Part shown: positions 9,963 through 20,288 of the stretch, in pieces
Position numbering within the stretch: position 1 is the stretch's first letter
Layout of the letters: every line of letters starts with the position of its first letter
From: SZUA-36 sp963753105
GTDB taxonomy: Bacteria > Pseudomonadota > Gammaproteobacteria > Xanthomonadales > SZUA-36
NCBI GenBank assembly: GCA_963753105.1
Contig: CAVWBD010000003.1
Span: 124,001 to 188,000 of the forward strand
DNA length: 64,000 nt
Direction of reading: 5' to 3'
Translations under genes and position numbers: made by a program
Notes under the pieces: generated by a model
Database searches by the model: none
Told to the model about the DNA's origin: nothing
Seen by the model: only the letters and a program-made list of their open reading frames with translations

Positions 9963-10631
9963 ATGAGGGAAATTCCCGGTATTCCCTACCGATTCGACGA
10001 TCCCGCGTTGCTGTGCCAGGCCCTGTCCCACCGCAGCGTGGGACGCCACAATAACGAACGCCTGGAATTCCTCGGTGACAGCGTCCTGGGCTTCGTGGTT
10101 GCTGCGCGTCTGTTTGAGTTACGTACCGATGTGGACGAAGGTGACCTGAGCCGGCTGCGGACACGCGTCGTACGCGGCTCCACGCTGGCGGTGATGGCCA
10201 ACCAGCTCAAACTGGGCGATTACATCAAGCTGGGTGAGGGTGAGCTGAAATCGGGCGGCCATAAGCGTAACTCGATCCTCGCGGATGCACTGGAGGCCAT
10301 TTTCGGCGCTATATACCTTGACGGCGGGTTTGAAGAGTGCGCCAGGGTCGTACGCCACGTGTGTGACCAGGTCATAGACGGGCTTCCCGATGCCAGTGAA
10401 TTGAAAGACCCGAAGACACGCTTGCAGGAGTGGCTGCAGAGTAAGGGCCACGCCCTGCCGGAATATGGCCTGCTGAGCGAAAGTGGACCGGCCCATAAGA
10501 AGCATTTCGTTGTGCAATGTGTTGCAGATACGACCGGCATAACGGTGAATGGCGAAGGCTCCAGCAGGCAAAAAGCCGAGCAGGCAGCGGCTGCGGCCGC
10601 ACTGGTCGAAATTGCAGGAAGGGAAGGGTAG
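9963..10631 (+). CDS. rnc: Ribonuclease III
   Basis: RNase III cleaves double-stranded RNA in rRNA and mRNA processing. The 222-residue product has the signature NERLEFLGDSVLG with catalytic acidic residues, a second acidic site in ADALEAIFGAIYLDGG, and a C-terminal dsRNA-binding domain (DPKTRLQEWLQSKG to RQKAEQAAAAAAL). Length and order are standard. The stop shares one base with the GTG start of era, a common rnc-era coupling. Confidence 0.95.
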   Translation: MREIPGIPYRFDDPALLCQALSHRSVGRHNNERLEFLGDSVLGFVVAARLFELRTDVDEGDLSRLRTRVVRGSTLAVMANQLKLGDYIKLGEGELKSGGHKRNSILADALEAIFGAIYLDGGFEECARVVRHVCDQVIDGLPDASELKDPKTRLQEWLQSKGHALPEYGLLSESGPAHKKHFVVQCVADTTGITVNGEGSSRQKAEQAAAAAALVEIAGREG

Positions 10632-11533
10632 TGAATAGCACCCGTGAAGATTTCCGTTTTGGTTACGTCTCGATCGTGGGGCGGCCCAACGTTGGCAAGT
10701 CGACCCTGTTGAACCAGATACTGGGTCAGAAAGTCAGCATCGTCACGGCCAAGCCGCAAACAACGCGGCAACGGTTGGCGGGTATCAAGACCACGGCCCG
10801 GGGACAGGTCGTCTACGTGGATACACCGGGTATCCATCATACCGCCAAGCGTGCGCTGAACCGTTACATGAACCGGGTGGCCAAGGCATCCTTCCGGGAC
10901 GTGGACCTGGTCATGTTCCTGATAGAAGCCGGTGCCTGGACCCGCCAGGACACGTACATTGCCAAAGCCCTGGCCTCAGCGGATGTGCCGGTGATGCTGG
11001 TATTGAACAAGGTCGACCTGGTGCCGGAAAAAGAAAACCTGCTGGCGTTTATCGATGAGCATTTACGTGAAGGGGATTACCAAAGTGTCATGATGGTGTC
11101 CGCCAAGAACGGTAGCGGTGTCAAGGAACTGGAGGAGCATGTCCTGCACAGGCTGCCATTTTCAAGGCCGTTTTACGACGAGGACCAGTTCACCGATCGC
11201 AGTGAGCGATTCCTGGCTGCCGAGATGATCCGTGAGCAGTTAACCCTGCGTCTGCACCAGGAATTGCCGTACGCCTTGACCGTGCAGATTGAAGAATTCC
11301 GGCGCAAGGGCAATCTATTGACCATCGGTGCCATCATCTGGGTTGAGCGGGACAGCCAGAAACAGATAACGATCGGTAAAAAAGGCATCGTGCTCAAGCA
11401 GGTCGGAAGCAAGGCGAGGATGGTGCTCGAGGAGTTGTTCGGTGAGAAAGTGTTCCTGCGTCTGTGGGTCAAGGTCAGCAAGGACTGGTCGGACAGCGAT
11501 AAACTGATCGAGAGGTTCGGGTATACGGATTAG
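10631..11533 (+). CDS. era: GTPase Era
   Basis: Era is a GTPase that binds the 3' end of 16S rRNA and assists 30S assembly. The GTPase domain shows GRPNVGKSTLLNQ, DTPGIH and NKVDLV in order; the C-terminal KH domain contains IGAIIWVERDSQKQITIGKKG, a usual Era feature. From the GTG at 10631 the protein has 300 residues, the family norm. The upstream in-frame extension lies wholly inside rnc and was rejected. recO follows 22 nt later. Confidence 0.95.
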   Translation: MNSTREDFRFGYVSIVGRPNVGKSTLLNQILGQKVSIVTAKPQTTRQRLAGIKTTARGQVVYVDTPGIHHTAKRALNRYMNRVAKASFRDVDLVMFLIEAGAWTRQDTYIAKALASADVPVMLVLNKVDLVPEKENLLAFIDEHLREGDYQSVMMVSAKNGSGVKELEEHVLHRLPFSRPFYDEDQFTDRSERFLAAEMIREQLTLRLHQELPYALTVQIEEFRRKGNLLTIGAIIWVERDSQKQITIGKKGIVLKQVGSKARMVLEELFGEKVFLRLWVKVSKDWSDSDKLIERFGYTD

Positions 11534-11555
11534 GATACGGGTATTTGCAAGCCTG

Positions 11556-12249
11556 ATGAGCCGTATACAACTGGAACCGGCCTACGTACTTCATAGCCGG
11601 TCTTTTCGTGAAACCAGCCTGATCATCGAGATATTCTCGCGTGAGCACGGCCGAGCGGCGGTTGTTGCACGCGGCGCAAAATCAGCCCGGTCACGTTGGC
11701 GGAACATACTGCAGCCGTTCCGTCCCCTGTTGTTGAGCTGGACCCAGAAAAAGTGAGCTGGGCACGTTGACGGCGGCAGACCAGGTGGCTTCCCCACCTG
11801 CCTTGCGGGGACAATCCCTGTACTGTGGTCTGTACATGAACGAACTGCTGATGCGTCTATTGCACCGCGGTGATCCACACCGCGAGGTATTCGAGCGATA
11901 CCGGAGCGTGCTTTCAGAACTGGCCTCCGATAAGCCACCGCAGCCGCTTTTGAGAGTGTTCGAAAAGCACCTGCTGGAGGCTATCGGTTATGCAATGCTG
12001 CTGGATCGGGAATATGATACCGGGACTGATATCCGGCCGGAGCAGTGGTACGAATACAAGCCCGACCGGGGCCCCGTTGTGGTTTCCGGCCCGGGCAAAG
12101 GCCGGATGTCGGGCGCAGCCTTGCTGGGACTGCATGCCGAGCACCTGCAGGCTGAGCATTTACTTGAACTGCGCATGTTGATGCGCAGCGTGATCGGCTA
12201 TCATTTGGGTGACAGGCCCCTGAAGAGCCTGTCGCTGTTTGAGAGGTAA
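11556..12249 (+). CDS. recO: DNA repair protein RecO (one frameshift)
   Basis: RecO loads RecA at gaps and anneals complementary strands in the RecF pathway. The N-terminal OB-fold starts RIQLEPAYVLHSRSFRETSLIIEIFSREHG and the C-terminal helical part includes YCGLYMNELLMRLL and the end GDRPLKSLSLFER. An extra A in the five-A run near 11750 creates an early stop; removing it gives QKSELGTLTAADQV and restores about 230 residues. The start ATG at 11556 follows era closely, and pdxJ begins 6 nt after the stop, the usual era-recO-pdxJ order. Confidence 0.92.
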
Positions 12250-12255
12250 GTCCTA

Positions 12256-12978
12256 ATGCGATCCGGGAAATTATTGTTGGGTGTGAATATCGACCACGTC
12301 GCCACCATTCGGCAGGCCCGCGGAGCCAGTTATCCGAGCGTACTGGAAGCCGCGCGAATAGCCGAAGACGCGGGTGCGGATGCCATTACCGTGCACCTGC
12401 GCGAAGACCGGCGCCACATCCAGGACGATGAAGTCGTGGCCCTGTGCAAGCAGGTCAGAACCCGTGTCAACCTGGAAATGGCGGTGACCGATGAAATGCT
12501 GGCGATCGCTGAACACAACCGGCCGGCAGATGTTTGCCTGGTGCCGGAAAAACGCGAGGAATTGACCACCGAGGGCGGGCTGGACGTGCTGGCGCATTTT
12601 GATGCGGTCAAGTACGCCTGCGCGTACCTCGCCGATGCCGGGATCAGGGTTTCCCTGTTTATCGATCCGGATGTTGAGCAACTCGATGCCGCAGCAGGTT
12701 GCGGTGCGCCGGTCGTGGAACTGCATACCGGCAGTTACGCCGATGCCATTGATGCTGATGTCGGGCCGGAGTATCAACGTATTGTGCAGGCTGCGCAGTA
12801 TGGTGACTCGATCGGTTTGCACATCAATGCGGGTCATGGTCTGCATTACCAGAATGTGCAAGCGATCGTCCAGATACCGGAACTGGTTGAATTGAACATC
12901 GGCCACGCCATTGTCGCAAGGGCACTGTTTGTCGGGCTTGAGCAGGCTGTGCGTGAAATGCGTGAATTGCTGACATGA
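12256..12978 (+). CDS. pdxJ: Pyridoxine 5'-phosphate synthase PdxJ
   Basis: PdxJ condenses 1-deoxyxylulose 5-phosphate with 3-amino-2-oxopropyl phosphate to make pyridoxine phosphate in vitamin B6 synthesis. The protein starts LLGVNIDHVATIRQARG, the family signature, and has HLREDRRHI, the catalytic glutamate segment VNLEMAVTDEM, and NIGHAIVARALF near the C-terminus. The length of 240 residues is standard. In many gammaproteobacteria acpS follows pdxJ; here it does not, and the next gene is rlmD after 74 nt. Confidence 0.95.
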   Translation: MRSGKLLLGVNIDHVATIRQARGASYPSVLEAARIAEDAGADAITVHLREDRRHIQDDEVVALCKQVRTRVNLEMAVTDEMLAIAEHNRPADVCLVPEKREELTTEGGLDVLAHFDAVKYACAYLADAGIRVSLFIDPDVEQLDAAAGCGAPVVELHTGSYADAIDADVGPEYQRIVQAAQYGDSIGLHINAGHGLHYQNVQAIVQIPELVELNIGHAIVARALFVGLEQAVREMRELLT

Positions 12979-13052
12979 GAATATGGGTTGGGATTTCGAT
13001 GGTCTGCCGTTTGTCCGGTAAGCACACTGACCGTTGAAAGGCGTCAAAACTG

Positions 13053-14398
13053 ATGGGACGTAACCGAAAAAAGCTCTCTGACCAACCATTCGACGTTGGA
13101 AATTACATCGCTGGATACAAAAGGCCTGGGACTCGCCGAGCACGAGGGCAAAACCCTGAAGGTATATGATGCACTACCCGGGGAACGGGTGCGTGTCCGA
13201 TACCTGTTCGGCAGGAGCTTCAGGGGTAAGGCCGAGACTCTCGAGGTGCTACACGCATCCAGGGACAGGGTGAAGCACCTTGCCCGCATTTTGGCGTCTG
13301 CAGCGCCTGCAGTTTGCAGCACATGTCTGTGCAAGCCCAGTTGGATTACAAACAATCTGCACTGCTGGCGCAATTGCGGGAGATTGGCACAGTGGAGCCC
13401 GAGGCGGTATAGCCCCGCTGGACGGCCCGGTGTGGAATTACCGTCGCAAGGCGCGGCTTTCGGTTCGCGATGTCGCCGCCAAGCAAAGGGTACTGGTCGG
13501 GTTCCGGGAGCGTAACGGACGTTTCGTGGCGGACATGGATCAGTGCCATATCCTGCGTGACGAGGTTGCCGGCATATTGCCGGACCTGGCGCGTTTGCTG
13601 GAGTCAATGGACGGCAGAGCCGAAATCCCGCAAATCGAGGTCGCTTGTGGTGACGGGCAGTGTGCCTTGATCATCCGTCACCTGGCTGAATTATCCGATG
13701 GTGACACCCAGCGCCTGGGTGACTTTTCCAAACTAACCGGTGTGGGGCTGTTCCTGCAACCGGGCGGCCCCGATACGGTGCATTTGCTAACACCCGGAGC
13801 CTTTCAACTGGGGTACGCGATCGAAGAACCGGCCTTGCGTTTCCACTTTGAACCGCTCGATTTTCTGCAGGTCAACGGCGGGCTCAACCAGTTGATGATC
13901 ACGCGGGCGCTCGAATTGCTGGAGCCGGGGCCGGAAGACAAGGTGCTCGACCTGTTCTGTGGGCTGGGTAACTTCACCCTGCCATTGGCCACGCGTGCAG
14001 CCAGCGTGACCGGTGTGGAAGGGTCTGAGGCCATGGTCGGGCGCGCCCGTGCCAATGCCGGTCTGAATGGCCTGGAAAATGTCAGCTTTCACAGTGCCGA
14101 CCTGTACCAGGAAGTTGAAGTCCAGCCGCCGTGGAAAGAAGCGAAATTTAACAAGGTCCTGCTGGACCCGCCACGTACCGGTGCACTTGAACTGTTGCCC
14201 TGGATCGGTGCATGCGGGGCTGAAAAAGTGTTGTATATCTCCTGTAACCCGGAAACCCTGGCCAGGGACGCCGGTGTCCTGGTGCACCAGCTTGGTTTCA
14301 GACTCAGTGGCGCCGGCATCATGAACATGTTCCCGCACACACCACATAGCGAGGCCATTGCCCTGTTTGAGCGCGAAGTGGAGGGTACAGGGGCATGA
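13053..14398 (+). CDS. rlmD: 23S rRNA (uracil-1939-C5)-methyltransferase RlmD (three frameshifts)
   Basis: RlmD (RumA) is an iron-sulfur methyltransferase that makes 5-methyluridine in 23S rRNA. The N-terminal TRAM domain (DVEITSLDTKGLGLAEHEGK), the four-cysteine cluster region (CPHFGVCSACSLQHM), the SAM motif (VLDLFCGLGNFTLP) and the catalytic loop (LYISCNPETLARD) all occur in order, but in different frames. Indels are needed near 13097 (one extra G), 13277 (one base missing) and 13410 (one base missing). The corrected protein of about 447 residues is near family length. The stop overlaps nagZ by ATGA. Confidence 0.88.
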
Positions 14399-15441
14399 TG
14401 GCCGCCACGACAGCAGGTACAACCATGGGTCCGCTTTTGATCGGACTGGCCGGTTATGAAATTACCGGCGAGGAACAGGCCTGGTTGCAACACCCCGCAG
14501 TGGGCGGCGTGGTGCTATTTACGCGCAACTATCGGGATGTACCCCAGTTGAACGCCCTGACCACAGCGATTCGGGCAACGGCAGGCCGTGACCTTTTGAT
14601 CTGTGTCGACCACGAGGGTGGGCGTGTGCAGCGATTCCGGGAAGGTTTTACCCGTCTGCCGCCGTTATCCGTGTTGGGCAAAGTGTATGCCGAATCCCCG
14701 GCATTGGCCCTGGATTACGCCTATCGTCACGCCCGTGTCATGGCGACCGAACTGTTGCTGTGTGGTGTGGACCTCAGTTTCGCCCCCGTATTGGATCTCG
14801 GTGGCCGCAGCGAGGTGATCGGCGACCGCGCATTTGCCATGGACAGCACGACGGTCATCGAGTTGGGAAGGGCCTATGTCGCAGGCATGCACGATGCCGG
14901 TATGGCGGCCACGGGTAAGCATTTTCCCGGTCACGGTTCCGTCGAAGCGGACTCCCACACCGATGATGTCTGTGACCCACGTGCTTTTACCGAAATCGAA
15001 GATAGCGACCTGCGGCCATTCAGCAAACTGTCGGGCGAATTGGATGCGGTTATGATGGCGCATGTGCTATACCCGGAGGCGGACACGGTGGCTGCCGGGT
15101 ACTCGGAGTACTGGATTCAAACGGTTTTACGACGGCAACTGGGTTTTCGCGGCACCGTGTTTTCCGACGACCTGGGTATGTTTGCCGCCAAGGTCGCAGG
15201 CGGTCTGGCTGCACGGGTTCGTGCATCATTGCAGGCGGGTTGTGACGCGGTACTGGTTTGCGAACCGGCGGATGTCAGGGCGTTGATGACTGCTGGTCAA
15301 TTGCCGGATATGGATTCCAGCCAGGCCCTGGGGCGTCTCAGGGGCAGGCTCACTACCAGTCGTGCCGACATGGAGAGAGTTGGCGAGTGGCGGCAATGGA
15401 AAATGACAATTGAACAATTGGAGCATTCTAAATGGGTATGA
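14395..15441 (+). CDS. nagZ: Beta-N-acetylhexosaminidase NagZ
   Basis: NagZ is the cytoplasmic family GH3 enzyme that removes GlcNAc from muropeptides during peptidoglycan recycling. The sequence starts PLLIGLAGYEITGEEQAWL and carries ICVDHEGGRVQRF, the loop GKHFPGHGSVEADSHTD with the catalytic His/Asp pair, and FSDDLGM with the nucleophile aspartate. At 348 residues it is of usual length. An earlier in-frame ATG pair at the start was kept because it overlaps the rlmD stop by four bases. hpt starts before its stop codon, so the genes are coupled. Confidence 0.93.
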   Translation: MMAATTAGTTMGPLLIGLAGYEITGEEQAWLQHPAVGGVVLFTRNYRDVPQLNALTTAIRATAGRDLLICVDHEGGRVQRFREGFTRLPPLSVLGKVYAESPALALDYAYRHARVMATELLLCGVDLSFAPVLDLGGRSEVIGDRAFAMDSTTVIELGRAYVAGMHDAGMAATGKHFPGHGSVEADSHTDDVCDPRAFTEIEDSDLRPFSKLSGELDAVMMAHVLYPEADTVAAGYSEYWIQTVLRRQLGFRGTVFSDDLGMFAAKVAGGLAARVRASLQAGCDAVLVCEPADVRALMTAGQLPDMDSSQALGRLRGRLTTSRADMERVGEWRQWKMTIEQLEHSKWV

Positions 15442-15989
15442 CAAATACACCGGACCCAAAAACGATACTTGAGAACTCGAGGGTTCTTTTTGACCGCGAG
15501 CAGGTCAACGCGGCCGTGCAGAAAATGGCCAACGAGATTAACGAATTCTATGGTGACCGGCCCATCATCCTGATCTCGGTGTTGACCGGCGCGATCATAC
15601 CGGCGGCCTGGCTGGCAACGAGGCTCACAATGCCCGTGCAGATGGATTTCGTGCATGCAACCCGTTACCGGGGTGGTTTGTACGGAGCGGAACTCGAATA
15701 CCGCGTACCGCCGCGCCTGGACCTCGAAGACAGGGACGTGCTGATCGTGGATGACATATTTGACGAGGGCCATACGCTGGCCGCGATCAAGGGTTCGGTT
15801 GAAAAACGCAAGGCCCGCGAAGTGAAAATGGCTGCGCTGGTACGCAAGGATCACGACCGTGGCTTGCCGCGTGACTACGTTGATTTCATCGGCATGGACG
15901 TGCCGGATGTGTATGTATTCGGCTGTGGCATGGACGCTTACGAGGAGTGGCGGCACCTGGATGAAATTTTGGTGTTGGAGGAAGACTAA
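15432..15989 (+). CDS. hpt: Hypoxanthine-guanine phosphoribosyltransferase
   Basis: This enzyme salvages hypoxanthine or guanine to IMP/GMP using PRPP. The PRPP-binding motif VLIVDDIFDEGHTL is clear, with the flexible-loop region FVHATRYRGG before it. The length of 185 residues is standard for bacterial type. It overlaps nagZ by 10 nt and directly abuts the next purine salvage gene mtnP, forming a nagZ-hpt-mtnP unit. An alternative start at 15438 would remove two residues only. Confidence 0.9.
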   Translation: MGMTNTPDPKTILENSRVLFDREQVNAAVQKMANEINEFYGDRPIILISVLTGAIIPAAWLATRLTMPVQMDFVHATRYRGGLYGAELEYRVPPRLDLEDRDVLIVDDIFDEGHTLAAIKGSVEKRKAREVKMAALVRKDHDRGLPRDYVDFIGMDVPDVYVFGCGMDAYEEWRHLDEILVLEED

Positions 15990-16732
15990 ATGGAAGTCTC
16001 GGCCTGATCGGGGGTACCGGGCTCGACCAGTGGGGCGGGCCAGGTGTTCACACGCCGTTGACACGCCGCTATGGAAGCCGTCGGCGAAGCTGGCCGAATA
16101 TGAAATTTCCGGCTGCGCGGTGTTTTTCCTGCCGCGCCATGGGCAGGGGCACCAGTTTCCGCCGCACGCGGTGAACTACCGGGCCAATATTGATGCTTTC
16201 CGGCAACTGGGTGTGGAAGATATCATCGCCGTCAACGCCGTGGGCGGTATCAGTCAAGGATAGCTACCCCGGACGTCTCGTGATACCCGACCAGTTGATC
16301 GACTACACCTGGGGCAGGGCGCACACGTTCAGCATGGAGGCTACCGATGAACTGCAGCACATTGAATTTGCCGAGCCCTTCTCCGCACGCCTGCGCGAGG
16401 GTCTGTTGACGGCGGCCGGTCACGCCGGTCTGGATGTGCACGACGGTGGCTGTATTGCCGTATGCCAGGGCCCCAGGCTGGAAACGGCCGCGGAAATCGC
16501 ACGATTCGAACGCGATGGTTGTGACCTGGTAGGCATGACTTCAATGCCCGAAGCGGCATTGGCGCGCGAGGCAGGGTTGGGTTATGTCAGCCTGTGTGTT
16601 TCTGCGAACTGGGCCGCAGGCCTGGGTGAGGCCGTGACCATGCAGGCGATAGATGCCACGCTGGTAAAAGCCATGCTCGAAGTGCGAGAATTACTGGAAA
16701 TGTTTTTCAAGGGTTATACCGATGTCTGCTGA
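15990..16732 (+). CDS. mtnP: S-methyl-5'-thioinosine/thioadenosine phosphorylase family protein (frameshifted)
   Basis: The family cleaves 5'-methylthio-nucleosides with phosphate, recycling purine and methylthioribose from polyamine synthesis. After correction the protein reads MGSLGLIGGTGLDQW, then LPRHGQGHQFPPHAVNYRANIDA, then NAVGGISQDSYPGRLVIPDQLIDYT, and GMTSMPEAALARE, all family segments. Breaks are near 15993 and 16077 (one base missing each) and 16258 (one extra G). Near the C-terminus VSANWAAG has an asparagine at about the place where adenosine-preferring enzymes have an aspartate, which suggests a 6-oxopurine (methylthioinosine) substrate; that is inference. It overlaps fadH by 11 nt. 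Confidence 0.82.
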
Positions 16733-18759
16733 ATCTGCATTTCCACACCTGTTGGCGCCACTTGACCTGGGCTTCACAACGCTGAAAAACCGCGTGTTGA
16801 TGGGTTCGATGCACACGGGATTGGAAGACCGCCGCAAAGATTTCCCGAAACTGGCGGCGTATTTTGCCGAACGTGCAGAAGGTGAAGTGGGATTGATCGT
16901 CACCGGTGGTATTGCCCCGGGTCTGCGTGGTTCACCGATGCCATTTCCTTCCGGTTTGTTTAATCGCTGGCAGGTGCCCCGTCACAAGCTCGTCACCTCG
17001 GCCGTACACGAAGCCGGTGGCAAAATCTGTATGCAAATACTGCATGGTGGGCGTTACAGCTATCACCCGTTAAGCGTGGCGCCGAGTGCAATCAAGTCCC
17101 CGATCACACCATTCAAACCCAGCGCATTGTCGGGACGTGGCATTGAGAAACAGATTCAGACATTTGTCCGGGCGACCCGGCTGGCCCGCGAAGCGGGCTA
17201 TGACGGTGTCGAAATCATGGGTTCCGAGGGCTACTTCATCAACGAGTTCACCACGCCCAGGGTCAACAAGCGAAGTGACCAGTGGGGTGGCAGCGCGCGC
17301 AACCGTTACCGTATCGCCGAGGAAATCCTGGGCCGGTGCAGGGAAGCGGCCGGCAAGGACTTTATTATCATCTACCGGTTGTCGATGCTCGACCTGCTGC
17401 CCGATGGTAACAGTTGGGATGAAATCGTCGAGCAGGCCCGGATGGCGGAAACCACCGGTGCAACCATTATCAACACGGGTATTGGCTGGCACGAGGCGCG
17501 TACGCCCACCATTGCGACCATGGTGCCACGTGCCGCATTCACCTGGGTGACAGCCCGCATGCGGCCAGAGGTCAATATACCCGTGGTTACCAGTAACCGG
17601 ATCAATACACCGCAGGTTGCCGAAGCAGTGCTTGCCAATGGCGACGCCGACATGGTCTCGATGGCGCGGCCCCTGTTGGCTGACGCAGAATTTGTAAAGA
17701 AAACGCGCCAGGGCAGGGCGGATGAAATCAATATCTGTATCGCCTGCAACCAGGCCTGTCTTGACCATATCTTCAAGCGTGAAACCTGTTCCTGCCTGGT
17801 CAATCCCCGTGCCTGCCGGGAAACAGAGCTGAATTACCTGCCTTCGAAAGATATCAAGGCCATCGCAATCGTGGGTGCGGGTCCGGCAGGCCTGGCCTGT
17901 GCTTCGGTCGCCGCCCGGCGCGGCCATCGGGTCACCTTGTTTGAGCAGTCGGACCAGGTCGGTGGACAGTTCAACATGGCGAAGAAGATTCCCGGCAAAG
18001 CCGAATTCAATGCAAGTATCGATTATTTCCGTGGCGAGCTTGAACGCAGTGGTGTGGATGTGCAGTTGAGCACGCGGGTTACCGTGGAGGATTTGACGGG
18101 TTTTGACGAGGTGGTCCTGGCTACCGGTGTTTATCCGCGCCCGGTTGAAATCCCCGGTGCAGACCATGCAAAGGTGGTTTCGTATATCGATGTGTTGAAC
18201 AACGCTGTCGAAATTGGTGAACGGGTGGCATTGATCGGCGCCGGTGGTATTGGCTTTGATATTGCCGAGTTCTTGAGTCACCGGCATGACCAGCCTGACA
18301 GCAGCCAGTCAAGCGAGGCATTTGCACGCGAGTGGGGTATTGACCGCAGCCTGCAGGCGCGGGGTGGCGTGGAAGGGGTAGAGGCGCAGGTGCCGGAATC
18401 TGCGCGCCAGATTTGGTTGCTGCAGCGCAAACCGGGCAGACCGGGCAAAACCCTGGGCAAGACCACCGGCTGGATCCACCGCATGAGCCTGCACAGAAAG
18501 GGTGTGAAGATGCTGGGCGGGGTCAGTTATCGGCGTATCGATGACCAGGGTCTGCATATCTCAATTGATGGCGAGGAAAGATTGCTGGAGGTAGACCATG
18601 TCGTCATCTGTGCCGGGCAGGTCAGCAACAGGGACCTGGCGGAAGAATTGCGAGGTACAAGACGTAGCCTGCCACCTCATCGGTGGTGCGCAAAAAGCCG
18701 CCGAACTGGACGCCAAGTACGCGATCCGGGAAGGCAGCGAGTTAGCGGCAAGACTTTAA
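16722..18759 (+). CDS. fadH: NADPH-dependent 2,4-dienoyl-CoA reductase FadH (one frameshift)
   Basis: FadH reduces 2,4-dienoyl-CoA during beta-oxidation of unsaturated fatty acids. The N-terminal old-yellow-enzyme barrel (residues 1-360) is followed by the 4Fe-4S cysteines in CIACNQACLDHIF and CSCLVNP, an FAD site (IVGAGPAGLACA) and an NADP site (IGAGGIGFDIAEFL). The region GLGKTTGWIHRMSL matches the E. coli enzyme well. The frame shifts near 18652; in the next frame the expected end (HLIGGAQKAAELDAKYAIREG) runs to a stop at 18759, giving about 678 residues. Reading on in the original frame to 18917 yields a tail unrelated to the family. A palindromic repeat follows 15 nt after the stop. Confidence 0.93.
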
Positions 18760-18773
18760 GAACACGCATTGAC

Positions 18774-18945
18774 TGTGCCGTGTATTCCTTCCCGGGACTG
18801 TGGGGCCGGCGTCTTGCCGTGATTTGGACTATGGATGGACCTAGGCGGCGACACAGGTATATCCACCTGAGACACGCCGTATATACATCCCTCGACAACT
18901 GCTCCTGCGTCGCCTGAGGGCTGCGGGGCCGGGAGCCCACACCGG
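18774..18945 (+). repeat. Palindromic repeat, copy A (degenerate), in the 308-nt fadH-nhaA gap
   Basis: No gene was seen in 18760-19067. The start TGTGCCGTGTATTCCTTCCC (18774) closely matches one arm of the inverted repeat at 26261. The core GAGACACGCC...ACATCCCT at 18869-18891 recurs at 23978, and in reverse at 26338 and 46710. Inside it, 18847-18857 and 18904-18914 form an inverted pair (10 of 11 bases). The last part, 18918-18945, matches the reverse complement of 25952-25979 in 27 of 28 bases, so two repeat types adjoin here. It lies immediately 3' of fadH. Confidence 0.65.
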
Positions 18946-19067
18946 TAACCCATCGGGCGATAGATTAGATTCTAGCGAGATGCCGCCCCCACGAGGTTTG
19001 CTATTAACCGGCCTCGATTGCTCTGATCAGCCAAGCTGTGAAATCTGTTGAACCTGTGGGGTGATTT

Positions 19068-20264
19068 CTAGTCGGCCTGTTTCGGCAGGCTCAGGTGTAG
19101 CACCAGCCAACCACAGAAACCGGAAACCAGTGACCCCGCAATAACACCGATCTTCAGTGCAGCGTCCTGGGAAAAGCCGCCGTGCTCAAATGCCAGGCTG
19201 CCGATAAACAGGCTCATTGTGAAACCAACGCCACAGATCAATGCAATCCCGTACAGCATGGCCCAACTGGATCCTTCGGGTTTCCTGGCGATACCCAGGC
19301 CGATGGCCAGCGCCGTCATGCCGAATACACCGACCTGTTTGCCCAGGAACAGGCCCAGCACGATACCGGTGGACACGGTGCCGAGCACCACGTCGCTGCT
19401 GACACCGGAAAAGGATATACCGGCATTGGCAAATGCGAATATCGGCAGCACACCGTAAGCCACCCAGGGGTGCAGGATATGCTCCAGGTGACGTGATGGT
19501 GAGTGCTCGTTACCACTTTCCAGCGGGATAAAGGCCGCGACCAGGATCCCGGCCAGGGTCGCGTGAACCCCGGACTTGAGCACAAACAACCAGATAAAAA
19601 TACCCGTGATCAAATAGGCCGCGAGGTGTTGTACACCGATCCGGTTGAGTATGAAAAGTACGATAATCCCACCTCCCGCCGCGAGCAGGGATGCCGTGCT
19701 GAGATCGGCGGAGTAGAACACCGCGATGATCAGGATGGCGGCCAGGTCGTCGAAAATGGCGATGGTTGTCAGGAATATTTTCAGGCTTGCAGGGACCCGG
19801 CTACCGAGCAGGCTGAGGATCGCCAGCGCAAAGGCAATGTCAGTAGCGGTGGGGACGGCCCAGCCGTTCATGCCTAGTGAATCGCCACGGTTAATCCACC
19901 AGTAAATCAGCGCCGGGACTACCAATCCGCCCAAAGCCGCCAGTGCCGGCAGGATGATCTGGTCCGGCGTTGATAACTGCCCTTCGACGACTTCACGCTT
20001 TAATTCGAGGCCAACGAGCAGGAAAAAGACCGCCATCAAGCCGTCATTGACCCACAACAGCAGGGGTTTGCTGACACCAAAACCATCCAGCATGACCGTG
20101 AGTTCCATGTTCAGTACGTAGCCGTAAAGATGTTCCAGCGGTGAATTTGCCAGCAACAGTGCCAATACGGCGGCAGAAACCAGGATCAGCCCGCTGGCAG
20201 ACTCCAGCCGCAGGAATTCACGCCATGCCCGGTTAACCGCCTTGCTTGTTCGTTTTATTGGCAC
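19068..20264 (-). CDS. nhaA: Na+/H+ antiporter NhaA
   Basis: NhaA expels sodium in exchange for protons across the inner membrane and supports life in salty or alkaline conditions. The 398-residue protein is strongly hydrophobic with about 12 membrane segments. Key residues are visible in ATDIAFALAIL (the conserved Asp of TM4) and IAIFDDLAAI (the two Asp of TM5). LMAVFFLLVGLELKREVVEG is also a family signature. The GTG start at 20264 has GAGG about 8 nt upstream. It is divergent from a winged-helix gene, with overlapping promoters in the 91-nt gap. Confidence 0.95.
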   Translation of the reverse strand: MPIKRTSKAVNRAWREFLRLESASGLILVSAAVLALLLANSPLEHLYGYVLNMELTVMLDGFGVSKPLLLWVNDGLMAVFFLLVGLELKREVVEGQLSTPDQIILPALAALGGLVVPALIYWWINRGDSLGMNGWAVPTATDIAFALAILSLLGSRVPASLKIFLTTIAIFDDLAAILIIAVFYSADLSTASLLAAGGGIIVLFILNRIGVQHLAAYLITGIFIWLFVLKSGVHATLAGILVAAFIPLESGNEHSPSRHLEHILHPWVAYGVLPIFAFANAGISFSGVSSDVVLGTVSTGIVLGLFLGKQVGVFGMTALAIGLGIARKPEGSSWAMLYGIALICGVGFTMSLFIGSLAFEHGGFSQDAALKIGVIAGSLVSGFCGWLVLHLSLPKQAD

Positions 20265-20288
20265 TGTTTTTAGCCTCGTTTTCTGTTA

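Noticed and set aside
18760..18917. Continuation of fadH to 18917
   Set aside because: The tail in that frame is unrelated to FadH; the true C-terminus is found in the next frame, ending at 18759.
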